From Thermocatellispora tengchongensis (GTDB taxonomy: Bacteria; Actinomycetota; Actinomycetes; Streptosporangiales; Streptosporangiaceae): DNA of 64,000 nucleotides. Both the position numbers and the translations under genes were made by a program. Positions 26,347 through 34,407 of the stretch are shown piece after piece; the stretch's first letter is position 1; each line of letters begins with the position of its first letter. The notes under the pieces were generated by a model. The model searched no databases, was not told the DNA's origin, and saw nothing but the letters and a program-made list of their open reading frames with translations. The stretch lies in contig NZ_JACHGN010000003.1 in NCBI RefSeq assembly GCF_014202315.1, positions 558,001 through 622,000 on the forward strand. Direction: 5' to 3'.

Positions 26347-29186
26347 AGCCCGAAGCGCTCGCCGCGGCCCTGCGCCGGGCGGGCGTCCGCGAGGTGGACG
26401 TCTCGTCCCGGCGCCGGGCGGAGTACTCCTCCGACGCCTCCCTCTACCGGGTGCCCCCGGCGGCGGTGGTCTTCCCCCGCGACGCGGAGGAGGTCGCCGC
26501 CGCGCTCGCGGTCTGCCGGGCCGAGGGGGTGCCGCTGACCGCCCGCGGGGCCGGGACCTCGATAGCGGGCAACGCCGTCGGGCCCGGCGTGGTGCTGGAC
26601 TTCAGCCGCCACTACGGCCGGGTGCTGTCGGTGGACCCCGAGACGCGCACCGCGGAGGTGGAGCCGGGCGCGGTGCTCGACGCGCTCCAGCGCCGGGCCG
26701 CCCGGCACGGCCTGCGCTTCGGCCCCGACCCCTCCACGCACAGCCGGTGCACGATCGGCGGGATGATCGGCAACAACGCGTGCGGGTCGCGCGCCCTGGC
26801 CTACGGGCGCACGGCCGACAACCTGCTCGCGCTCGACGTGCTCACCGGGGCGGGGGAGCGGATCACGGCCGGGCGGGGCGCGGACGCGTCGCCCACGCTG
26901 GCCGCGCTGCGGCGGGTGGTGCACGCCAACCTGGCGGTCATCCGCACCGAGCTGGGGCGCTTCCCCCGCCAGATCTCCGGCTACTCCCTGGAGCACCTGC
27001 TTCCCGAGCACGGCTTCGACGTGGCCCGCGCCATGGCCGGCACCGAGGGCACCTGGGGCGTCCTGCTCGGCGCGCGCGTACGCCTGGTCGAGGCGCCCGC
27101 GCGCACGATGCTGGTCGTGCTCGGCTACCCCGACATGGCCGCGGCGGCCGACGCGGTGCCCGCCCTGCTGCCGCACCGGCCGGTCGCGCTGGAGGGCATC
27201 GACAGCCGCATCGTGGACGTGGTGCGCCGCAACCGCGGCCCGCACGCCGTCCCGCCGCTGCCCCGGGGCGGGGGCTGGCTGCTGGCCGAGCTGGGCGGGG
27301 AGTCCGCGGCCGAGCTGCGTCCGCGCGCCGAGGCGCTGGCCGCCGACGCCGGCGCGGGCGACCACCTCGTGATCGACGACCCGGCGCAGGCCGCCGCCGT
27401 GTGGCGCATCCGCGAGGACGGCGCGGGACTGGCCGCCCGCACCCCCGCGGGCGCCCCCGCCCACGCGGGCTGGGAGGACGCGGCCGTGCCCCCGGAACGG
27501 CTGGGCGCGTACCTGCGCGCGTTCGAGGAGCTGATGGCGGGCTACGGGCTGACCGGCCTGCCGTACGGGCACTTCGGCGACGGCTGCGTGCACGTGCGCA
27601 TCGACTTCCCCTTCGCCCGCCCCGGCGGCGCCGAGACGTTCCGCGGCTTCCTGCTCGACGCCGCCCGCCTGGTCGCCGCGCACGGCGGCTCGATGTCCGG
27701 CGAGCACGGCGACGGCCGGGCGCGCGGCGAGCTGCTGCCGCTGATGTACTCACCCGCCGCCCTGTCGGCCTTCGCCGCCGCCAAGGCCGTGTTCGACCCG
27801 GACGACGTGCTCAACCCCGGCGTGATCGTACGCCCGGCGCCGCTGGACGCCGCCCTCCGGCTGCAGCCGCCGCCCCCGCGCGCCACCGGCACCGCCTTCC
27901 GCTACCCCGAGGACGGCGGCGACCTGACCGCCGCGGTGCACCGCTGCACCGGCGTCGCCAAGTGCCGCTCCGGCACGGCGGGCAGCGGCGTGGTGATGTG
28001 CCCGTCCTACCTGGCCACCCGCGACGAGCGCGACTCCACCCGAGGCCGGGCACGGGTGCTGCAGGAGGCGGTGCGCGGCGCCCTGCCCGGCGGCCTGCGC
28101 GCCCCCGAGGTGCGCGACGTGCTCGACCTGTGCCTGTCCTGCAAGGGCTGCCGCTCCGACTGCCCGACCGGCGTGGACATGGCGACCTACAAGGCCGAGG
28201 TGCTGCACCAGACCTACCGGCGCCGTCCGCGTCCCGTCTCGCACTACACGCTGGGCTGGCTGCCGCGCTGGGCCCGCCTGGCCGGGGCGGCGCCGCGCGC
28301 GGCCAACGCGCTGCTGCACGCGCCCGTACTCGGAGGGCTCGCCAAACGGATGGGCGGCATCGACCCGCGCCGTGAGCTGCCGAGCTTCGCCGAGCGGCCC
28401 TTCTCCCGCCACCGCCCGCCGCGCGCCGCCACGCCCGGCACGGGACCGCGCGTGCTGCTGTGGGTGGACACCTTCACCGGCCGCTTCTCGCCCGGCGTCG
28501 CACAGGCGGCGATCCGGGTGCTCCAGCGCGCCGGCCACACGGTCGCCGTGCCCCGGGCCTCACTGTGCTGCGGCCTGACCTGGATCTCCACCGGGCAGCT
28601 CGACGCGGCACGGCGCAGGCTCCGCCGCACCGTCGCCGCCCTGGCCCGGCACGCGGCCGAGGGTATGCCGATCGTCGCACTGGAGCCGTCCTGCGCCGCG
28701 GTGCTCCGCGCGGACGCCCTCGACCTGCTCGGCCCCGACCACCCCGACGCGGCGGCGGTGGCCCGGTCGGTGCGGACCCTGGCCGAGTTCCTGACCGCCC
28801 TGCCGGACTGGACACCGCCCGACCTCTCCGGCACCAAGGTCCTGGCCCAGCCGCACTGCCACCACCACGCCGTCATAGGCTGGCACACCGACCGCGCCCT
28901 GCTCACCCGCGCGGGCGCCGAGGTCTCCTCGGTCGGCGGCTGCTGCGGCCTGGCCGGCAACTTCGGCGTCGAACGCGGCCACTACGACGTGTCGGTCGCG
29001 GTCGCGGAGACCCAGCTCCTCCCCGCCGTCCGCGAGGCGGCCGACGGCACGGTCCTGCTCGCCGACGGCTTCTCCTGCCGTACGCAACTCGCCCAGCTCG
29101 CCCACACCCGCGCCCGCCACCTGGCGGAACTCATGGCCGAGGCCGGCGACACGGCCGAGGCCAAGTCCGGCGAGGCAGGACACTGA
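26343..29186 (+). CDS. FAD-linked D-2-hydroxyacid dehydrogenase fused to Fe-S/CCG domains (YdiJ-like)
   Basis: 947-residue fusion. Residues ~35-210 are an FAD_binding_4 domain (RGAGTSIAGNAVGPGVVLD, IGGMIGNNACGSRALAYGRT). An FAD-oxidase C domain follows, with GHFGDGCVHVRIDFP and SGEHGDGRARGELL. Two 4Fe-4S-type clusters come next (RCTGVAKCR...MCPSY; CLSCKGCRSDCP). The last part has two CCG motifs (LCCGLTWIS and GCCGLAGNFG). This is the order of E. coli YdiJ, reported as a D-2-hydroxyglutarate dehydrogenase, and of GlcD-GlpC fusions. The start is probably the CTG at 26343, overlapping the upstream stop (CTGA) with AAAGGGG five bases before it; no ATG/GTG/TTG occurs in frame for ~40 codons upstream, and the next GTG (26394) lacks an SD. 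The 3' end runs into a tandem repeat. Confidence 0.9.
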   Translation: MKPEALAAALRRAGVREVDVSSRRRAEYSSDASLYRVPPAAVVFPRDAEEVAAALAVCRAEGVPLTARGAGTSIAGNAVGPGVVLDFSRHYGRVLSVDPETRTAEVEPGAVLDALQRRAARHGLRFGPDPSTHSRCTIGGMIGNNACGSRALAYGRTADNLLALDVLTGAGERITAGRGADASPTLAALRRVVHANLAVIRTELGRFPRQISGYSLEHLLPEHGFDVARAMAGTEGTWGVLLGARVRLVEAPARTMLVVLGYPDMAAAADAVPALLPHRPVALEGIDSRIVDVVRRNRGPHAVPPLPRGGGWLLAELGGESAAELRPRAEALAADAGAGDHLVIDDPAQAAAVWRIREDGAGLAARTPAGAPAHAGWEDAAVPPERLGAYLRAFEELMAGYGLTGLPYGHFGDGCVHVRIDFPFARPGGAETFRGFLLDAARLVAAHGGSMSGEHGDGRARGELLPLMYSPAALSAFAAAKAVFDPDDVLNPGVIVRPAPLDAALRLQPPPPRATGTAFRYPEDGGDLTAAVHRCTGVAKCRSGTAGSGVVMCPSYLATRDERDSTRGRARVLQEAVRGALPGGLRAPEVRDVLDLCLSCKGCRSDCPTGVDMATYKAEVLHQTYRRRPRPVSHYTLGWLPRWARLAGAAPRAANALLHAPVLGGLAKRMGGIDPRRELPSFAERPFSRHRPPRAATPGTGPRVLLWVDTFTGRFSPGVAQAAIRVLQRAGHTVAVPRASLCCGLTWISTGQLDAARRRLRRTVAALARHAAEGMPIVALEPSCAAVLRADALDLLGPDHPDAAAVARSVRTLAEFLTALPDWTPPDLSGTKVLAQPHCHHHAVIGWHTDRALLTRAGAEVSSVGGCCGLAGNFGVERGHYDVSVAVAETQLLPAVREAADGTVLLADGFSCRTQLAQLAHTRARHLAELMAEAGDTAEAKSGEAGH

Positions 29187-29296
29187 GGCCAAGTCCGGCG
29201 AGGCAGGACACCGAAGCCAAGTCCGGCGAGGCAGGACACTGAGGCCAAGTCCGGCGAGGCAGAGCACCGAAGCCGAGGCGGGCGACGCGGGCCACC
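29157..29296. repeat. 28-base tandem array across a stop codon
   Basis: Five consecutive 28-base units start at 29157, 29185, 29213, 29241 and 29269. The consensus is GAGGCCAAGTCCGGCGAGGC followed by AGGACACT/C. Units 1-4 are nearly identical and unit 5 is diverged. The stop codon of the FAD/Fe-S gene is formed at the junction of units 1 and 2. As 28 is not a multiple of three, gain or loss of the first units would change the protein's C-terminus (EAKSGEAGH). Confidence 0.95.
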
Positions 29297-29487
29297 GACC
29301 CCGCGCGCCCGCCCGCCCCAGACGCCGCCAACTCGCCCCACCTCACGCTCTGGCCTTCTCGCCCGTCCAGCCGCCCAGCCCTCTGGCCGCCCAGCCCTCC
29401 AGCCGCTCCGGACGCCCGCCCCGCCGCGCCCCCCGTACCCCGGCCTCCCGTCCCCCGCCCTCCTCGCACAACCGCGATGCCGATCTA

Positions 29488-29524
29488 TTGACGCCCTTGC
29501 AATATGTGCGTAACTATCGCACAT
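29488..29524 (+). promoter_or_regulatory. Sigma-70-type promoter with operator over the -10
   Basis: TTGACG (29488-29493), a 17-base spacer and TAACTA (29511-29516) form a good promoter. A perfect inverted repeat ATGTGCG (29504-29510) / CGCACAT (29518-29524) with a 7-base spacer encloses the -10 box, so a dimeric repressor would block it. Transcription would begin near 29523, supporting the downstream TTG start of the next gene. Confidence 0.7.
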
Positions 29525-29627
29525 GTCGGAAATCGCGTGCAGCATTGCGATCTCGGTTCCCGAAACGGTGCCGTCCTGTGCGCGGAATGGCCGGTCCCGG
29601 CCCCGGCTCGTACGTGAGGAGAGGTCA

Positions 29628-31436
29628 TTGCGCTCCCTGTTACTCTCACTCGCCCTGGCGGCGACCAGTGTGACCGGCGTGGCCGTCGCCACCCCGGCGG
29701 CCGCGTCGGCCCGTGCGCCGCAGCTCGAACGGCTGCCGTACCAGGTGGACAGCAGCAACCAGGCGGGGTGGTGGCGCCCGGCGGACACGCTGAACGGCGT
29801 CACCTACTTCGCCTACAACGCCCCGGCGGCCGAGGCCGGACGGCACGAGGTCCACATCGCCTCCCGGGGCGGTGACGGGCAGTGGCGTGACGCGTGCCTG
29901 CCCGACGGAGCGGGCGGGTGCGTCACGTACGTGGACGACATCGGCCACAACCAGCCGTCGATCGTCGTGGACGGCGACGGGCGCATCCACGCGTTCGTGT
30001 CCATGCACAACAACGCCTGGCGCTACTACCAGAGCACCCGTCCCGGCGACGTGACCTCCATGGCCGAGGCCGCCGCCCAGCTCCCCGACCGGGACCTGCG
30101 CTTCACCTACCCCGTGACCGTGCGCGGCGCGGACGGCGACGCCTACGTCCTGGTCCGCGCCGACCAGGACGCCCAGCGCGTCCGCGCCGGCCGCCTCTAC
30201 CGGTACGACACCGCCGCCGACACCTGGAGCAGGGTCGCGATCGTCGCCTCCGGCGCCAACCACTCCTTCTACCCCGACGACCTCCAGGTGGACGGGCGCG
30301 GCCGGGTGCACATCCTGTGGGAGTGGGCGTCCTGGCCCGCCTCGGCCCACCGCCACCTGGGCTCCTACGCCGTCTACGACCCGGCCGCCGGCACCTTCGC
30401 CGACGCGTCCGGCGCCCCGGTCACCACGCCGCTCGCGCCCGGGGTGGGCAACGTGGTGTACCAGCCGTTCGAGGGCGATGAGACGATCACCTCGCAGAAC
30501 CGCGCGGTGCAGACCGCCAAGCTGGCCGTGGACGACACCGGCCTGCGCGGCATCGCCTACCGCTACCTGCCCGAGGCCGCCGGGAGCAACTTCGCCGGCT
30601 TCGACGTCCGCTACGCCACCTGGGACGGCTCGGCGTGGCGGCGCGAGACGGTCGCGGCCAACGGGGACCTGCCGATCGACAACTCCGCCACCCTCGGCGC
30701 GACGCACGCGGGCGGGCGTACCCGGCTGTACTTCGTGGCCGAGGCCAACGGCTGCGCCGGCACCCACAGCCAGGTCGTCGTGGCCGAGCGCGGCACCGGC
30801 GAGTGGGCCTTCCGCACGCTGGGCGAGGTGCGGCAGGGCCTGCAGCGGCTGCGCGTCCTGCGCGGCCGGGACGGCGCCGACCTGGTCTACCTGACCGCGC
30901 CCATCGAGGGCGCGCTGTGGCGGGCCGTCGTCCCGCGTACGGAGCCCCCGGCGCGCGGCGAGCCGTACGCCGCCGTCGCCGCGCGCCTGGCCGCCGCATC
31001 CGGCGGCGGCACCAACGTGGCGCTGAACGCCTCCGTCACCGCCTCCTCCACCCTGCGCGCCGACACCCCGGCCACCGAAGCCGTGGACGGCCGCTGCGGC
31101 GACGACAGCCGCTGGATCTCCGCCGAGGGCGACACCGCCCCCACCCTCACCGTGGACCTGGGCCGCGCCGTGCCGATCGACAGCGTGCGGGTGCGCAGCG
31201 GCTACTCCAAGGCCCCCGACCCCGGCACCGACGTGCTGCGCTCCTTCACCGTCCAGCTCCGCGTGGACGGCGCGTGGCGCGAGGCCGGCGCCGTCACCGG
31301 CAACACCTCCCCCCTCGTCACCGTCCCCGCCGGCGGCGCCACCGCCGACCAGGTGCGCCTGCTGATCAGCGACCCCTCGGGCAGCCCGATCGACGTCGCC
31401 CGCGTCTACGAGGTCGAGGTCCTCGCGACCCCCTGA
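29628..31436 (+). CDS. Secreted BNR-4 repeat protein with C-terminal F5/8C domain
   Basis: 602 residues from the TTG at 29628. This start has AGGAG six bases upstream and gives a proper signal peptide (RSLLLSLALAATSVTGVAVATPAAASA); an ATG at 29523 lies on the promoter and would add 35 non-signal residues. Residues ~40-470 resemble BNR_4 propeller proteins (DIGHNQPSIVVDGDGRIHAF, SFYPDDLQVDGRGRVHILWEW), a family that includes polysaccharide lyases such as ulvan lyases. The last ~135 residues are a discoidin-type carbohydrate-binding domain (NVALNASVTASSTLR, AVDGRCGDDSRWIS, TVDLGRAVPIDSVRV). It probably acts on an extracellular polysaccharide; the substrate is unknown. Confidence 0.85.
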   Translation: MRSLLLSLALAATSVTGVAVATPAAASARAPQLERLPYQVDSSNQAGWWRPADTLNGVTYFAYNAPAAEAGRHEVHIASRGGDGQWRDACLPDGAGGCVTYVDDIGHNQPSIVVDGDGRIHAFVSMHNNAWRYYQSTRPGDVTSMAEAAAQLPDRDLRFTYPVTVRGADGDAYVLVRADQDAQRVRAGRLYRYDTAADTWSRVAIVASGANHSFYPDDLQVDGRGRVHILWEWASWPASAHRHLGSYAVYDPAAGTFADASGAPVTTPLAPGVGNVVYQPFEGDETITSQNRAVQTAKLAVDDTGLRGIAYRYLPEAAGSNFAGFDVRYATWDGSAWRRETVAANGDLPIDNSATLGATHAGGRTRLYFVAEANGCAGTHSQVVVAERGTGEWAFRTLGEVRQGLQRLRVLRGRDGADLVYLTAPIEGALWRAVVPRTEPPARGEPYAAVAARLAAASGGGTNVALNASVTASSTLRADTPATEAVDGRCGDDSRWISAEGDTAPTLTVDLGRAVPIDSVRVRSGYSKAPDPGTDVLRSFTVQLRVDGAWREAGAVTGNTSPLVTVPAGGATADQVRLLISDPSGSPIDVARVYEVEVLATP

Positions 31437-31467
31437 CACCCGCCGCCACATGACGGGGCACATGACG

Positions 31468-31498
31468 GGGCCGGCGGAGGCAAGCCCTCCGCCGGCCC
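31468..31498 (+). terminator. Terminator after the BNR-4 gene
   Basis: Perfect 13-base arms GGGCCGGCGGAGG / CCTCCGCCGGCCC with a 5-base loop, 30 bases after the stop codon, followed by TT. Confidence 0.85.
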
Positions 31499-31542
31499 TT
31501 CCATGCCCCCACCCCCATCCCACGGTGCGCGGGGAAGCCTCC

Positions 31543-31690
31543 GTGTCCGGGCGACGGTGGATCTTTCCGCATGACGGAATGGAAGTGGACGCCGGTGCCC
31601 GGGGGAACGGCGGGCTTCGAGCGGTTTCTCAGCAGGAGCGACGGTGGATTTTCCGCATGGTGGGATGGGGTGACGCCGGAACAAGCGGGA
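31543..31690. repeat. Dispersed repeat, copy set 2 (inverse orientation to 6.6-6.9 kb)
   Basis: Two tandem pieces: GTCCGGGCGACGGTGGATCT at 31545 followed by GGAATGGAAGTGGACGCCGG, and GCGACGGTGGATTTTCCGCA at 31638 followed by GGGATGGGGTGACGCCGGAA. The reverse complements match the words at 6574-6600, 6637-6682 and 6820-6867. Both loci are gene-free. The period within this locus is about 91 bases. Confidence 0.6.
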
Positions 31691-32288
31691 CGCGACCTCC
31701 TCCCGCCGCCTCCTCCCGGACGGGGACACGCCCTTCTCGCCCCTCCAAGGTGGGGCGGGGACTCGTCTCACCCTCCGCCGGGGGCGGGGGCGGAGGTGCG
31801 GTGCGTATCGGCGTGGGGGTGTGCGGCGGGCGATTGCGGCGCGGAGGGAACGCGGTGCGGTGCCGGAGTGTGCCCGTGTCATTCCTGGTGGAAAAACCGG
31901 GGGCCGTGCGGTTGCATTTGAAATGCCGTGGCATTAAGGTCAATTCCGTGACTGCCGGGTCGGCCATGGGCCACGATCGAGTGAGGCGCCCGGCCGCGCC
32001 GTGACCATCCGGCGGGCCAGGGGCCCGCCGTCGCGTTCCTTCTTCCGCGTAGGGCGATGCCCGCCTGCGCGACGTTCTTGCGGCGTACCCCGCCCGTCCC
32101 CCGCGTACGACGTGCGTCCCGCCGCTCCGGCGCCGAGGGCCCAATACGGCCGTGGGGTGATTTCGCCGCGCCGTTTTCCGGCGCCCCTGAAATGACGCTC
32201 CGTCGTCCCTTTCCCGATTTCCATGCCGCGCGTGCGGCCATTTCGCCGTGCCCGCGCGTCCGCCGACCAAGGAGAAGAAGACCCAAGA

Positions 32289-33125
32289 ATGCCCATCGAC
32301 TTCAACCGGCAGATCATCGAGGAGTTCCGGGCCAACCGCGGCAGGGTCGGCGGGCCCTTCGAGGGGGCCCGGCTCATCCTGCTCACCACCACCGGCGCGC
32401 GTTCCGGCGCCCCGCACACCACGCCGCTCGGCTATCTTCCGGACGGCGGTGACCGCATTCTGGTCATCGCCTCGGCCGGGGGCTCGCCGCGGCATCCCGA
32501 CTGGTACCGCAACCTGCTGGCCCACCCCCGCGCCACCGTCGAGAACGGGGTGTTCACCTACGAGGCCGAGGCCGAGGTGCTGGAGGGCGGCGAGCGCGAC
32601 CGGATCTTCGCCCGTGCCGTCGAGGCCGATCCCGGGTGGGCGGCCTACCAGGACAAGGCCGGCCGGGTCCTCCCCGTGGTCGCGTTGCGGCAGGTCGCGG
32701 GCGGGCCGCCGCAGGCGGAGTCGTGGGGGGAGGCGCTGCGGCTGGTCCACGACGCCTTCCGGCGCGAGCTGGCCCTGATCCGCAAGGAGGCCGCCCAGGC
32801 CGGTCCCCGCCTGGGCGCCCAGCTCCGGGTCAACTGCCTGACCCTGTGCGGCGGCCTGCACTACCACCACACCCAGGAGGACGGCGGGATGTTCCCCGCC
32901 CTGGCCGGGCGCCACCCCGAGCTGGCCCCGGTCATGGACCGGCTCGGGCGGGAGCACGAGCGCATGGCCGTCCTCCTCGGCGAGCTGCAAGACACCCTCT
33001 CGGCCGCGCACCCGGACGCGGACGCCGTACGCGCCGAGGTCGAACGGCTCACCGGCCTGCTGGAGGAGCACCTGACCTACGAGGAGGAGCAGCTCATCCC
33101 GTTCCTGGACGCCCCCGGCACCTGA
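32289..33125 (+). CDS. DDN-type F420-dependent nitroreductase fused to hemerythrin
   Basis: 278-residue two-domain protein. Residues ~1-135 match the deazaflavin-dependent nitroreductase (DDN) family: ARLILLTTTGARSGAPHTTPLGYLPDGG, the ASAGGSPRHPDWYRNLLAHP motif, and VENGVFTYEAEAEVLEG. Residues ~145-275 form a four-helix hemerythrin HHE domain with His/Glu ligands in LVHDAFRRELA, LHYHHTQEDGGMFPAL, REHERMAVL and HLTYEEEQLIPFL. The fusion links an F420H2 (or quinone) reductase to a di-iron O2/NO-binding module, suggesting redox defence or sensing. The ATG at 32289 has AAGGAG ~14 bases upstream. The next gene, 46 bases downstream, is a TetR regulator on the same strand. Confidence 0.92.
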   Translation: MPIDFNRQIIEEFRANRGRVGGPFEGARLILLTTTGARSGAPHTTPLGYLPDGGDRILVIASAGGSPRHPDWYRNLLAHPRATVENGVFTYEAEAEVLEGGERDRIFARAVEADPGWAAYQDKAGRVLPVVALRQVAGGPPQAESWGEALRLVHDAFRRELALIRKEAAQAGPRLGAQLRVNCLTLCGGLHYHHTQEDGGMFPALAGRHPELAPVMDRLGREHERMAVLLGELQDTLSAAHPDADAVRAEVERLTGLLEEHLTYEEEQLIPFLDAPGT

Positions 33126-33171
33126 GGCGCGCGATATCGTGGTGGCCCTCACGGAGGGAGCGAGGGGACCC

Positions 33172-34236
33172 ATGGGCCGGCTCACCAGGGCCGAGGCGCA
33201 GGAACGCAATCGGGCCGCGGTGCTGGCCGCCGCCAGGGACGAGTTCGCCGAGCGCGGCTTCCGCGACACCAAGATCGACGGCATCGCCGAGCGGGCCGGG
33301 CTCACCCGGGGCGCGGTCTACTCCAACTTCCCCGGCAAGCGCGCCCTGTACTTCGCGGTCCTGGCCGAGCAGGCCGAGCGCCGCGCGCCCGGCTCGCCGC
33401 CGCGCCCGGTCCGGACGGTCGGCGCGGCGCTGGCGGCGCTGGCCCGCGCCTGGGTGGCCGGGCTGCCCCTCGCGACCGCCGGCCCCGGCGCCCCGCCCTT
33501 CGCCGGCACCGGGCTGAGCGCGGACGTACTGGGGGAGGAGCCGGTACGCCGGGCGTACGCGCAGCTCATGACGCTGGACGCGCTCCTGCTCGGCCTGGCG
33601 CTGGAGCGGCTGGGGCCGGGCCGGGGCGAGCGCCGGGTACGCCTGGCGCAGGCCGTGCTCACCACCCTGCACGGTGCGAGCCGGATGGCCGCCGACGCCC
33701 CCGGCTTCGTGGAGCCCTTCGACGTGATCGCCGCCTGCGAGCACCTGGCCTCCCTCGGCATGGACGACGCCTGGCGTCCCCCGCACCTGCCCTGGGCCGC
33801 CCCGGCCCGCCCCGCCGACGAGCCGTGGTCCCCGCCGCGCGCCCTGGACCTGGTACGCGGCGAGCCCGCCCGCCTGGCCGCCGACGGCGTCGTGGCGGTC
33901 CTCGGCCTGCACCGCCTGGACGCCGCCGAGGAGGCCGTGCGCGCCGCCCCGCCCGGCACCAGGGTCACCGTCGCCATGGTCACCGCCGAGCCCGGCGAGC
34001 TGGCCCCCCTGGCCCGCCTGGCCCTGGCCGAGCTGTGCGTCCCGCTGCGCCGCGCGTTCCCGCCCACCGCCTGGCCCCCGCTCCAGGTCGTCTTCGACTA
34101 CGCGGGCGCCCTGGCCGCGGCGGCGGGCGTGCCGGGCGTCGGCGACACGACCGAGGCCGCCGTACGGGTGGAGGCGGGCCGCATCACCGCCCGCGCCGAG
34201 GGCCGCGGCGCCTGCCACACCGCCGCCCGCCCCTGA
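33172..34236 (+). CDS. TetR-family regulator with extra C-terminal domain
   Basis: 354 residues, far longer than a usual TetR (~200). The N-terminus is standard: RAEAQERNRAAVLAAARDEFAERGF and the helix-turn-helix LTRGAVYSNFPGKRALYFA. The central helical ligand domain runs to about residue 215. The last ~135 residues differ: DGVVAVLGLHRLDAAEEAVRAA, RVTVAMVTAEPGELAPLARL, PLQVVFDYAGALAAAAGVPG, EAAVRVEAGRITARAEG. This beta-alpha pattern resembles a redoxin fold tail (DxxGxLAxAxGV ... VRVxxGRI), without visible redox Cys. ATG at 33172 has GAGGGG five bases before it. It likely controls the upstream DDN-hemerythrin gene. Confidence 0.88.
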   Translation: MGRLTRAEAQERNRAAVLAAARDEFAERGFRDTKIDGIAERAGLTRGAVYSNFPGKRALYFAVLAEQAERRAPGSPPRPVRTVGAALAALARAWVAGLPLATAGPGAPPFAGTGLSADVLGEEPVRRAYAQLMTLDALLLGLALERLGPGRGERRVRLAQAVLTTLHGASRMAADAPGFVEPFDVIAACEHLASLGMDDAWRPPHLPWAAPARPADEPWSPPRALDLVRGEPARLAADGVVAVLGLHRLDAAEEAVRAAPPGTRVTVAMVTAEPGELAPLARLALAELCVPLRRAFPPTAWPPLQVVFDYAGALAAAAGVPGVGDTTEAAVRVEAGRITARAEGRGACHTAARP

Positions 34237-34344
34237 CCGCGCGCATCGCGCGGGAGAAGCCGGCGACCTGCCGGATCGGCGACCTGCTGAATCGGCGACG
34301 CTGTGGCGATCCCGCGGCAACCCTGATCTGGCGGTCGGCGGCCC

Positions 34345-34360
34345 TTCAGGTTGCGCTCAG
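34345..34360 (+). promoter_or_regulatory. Candidate OmpR-type direct repeat
   Basis: TTCAG (34345-34349) and CTCAG (34356-34360) are spaced 11 bases apart (TTCAGGTTGCGCTCAG), 48 bases before the response-regulator start. The half-site matches the TCTCAG repeats at 1295-1310. Autoregulation is plausible. Confidence 0.45.
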
Positions 34361-34407
34361 CCGCGCGGCGCACCATGACGGCGACAGCGCACGCGAAAGG
34401 GGCTGCG

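Larger units (their letters stand above)
31437..32288. other. 850-base gene-free region
   Basis: Holds a terminator at its left end, the second set of the dispersed repeat (31543-31690), and ~550 bases with no credible gene. The segment around 31890-31960 (GTTGCATTTGAAATGCCGTG) is AT-richer than its surroundings and may contain a promoter. An AAGGAG about 14 bases before the next ATG is the likely SD. Confidence 0.6.

Noticed and set aside
22955-29186. Quorum-quenching island acquired by transfer
   Set aside because: GC content and codon use match the surroundings, and no mobile-element genes or att-like repeats flank it.
29157-29296. CRISPR-like array
   Set aside because: Units are contiguous with no unique spacers; it is a plain tandem repeat, and no cas genes are in the window.
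29523-29627. ATG at 29523 as the start of the BNR-4 protein
   Set aside because: It sits in the operator at the predicted transcription start, and the added 35 residues are not part of a signal peptide.
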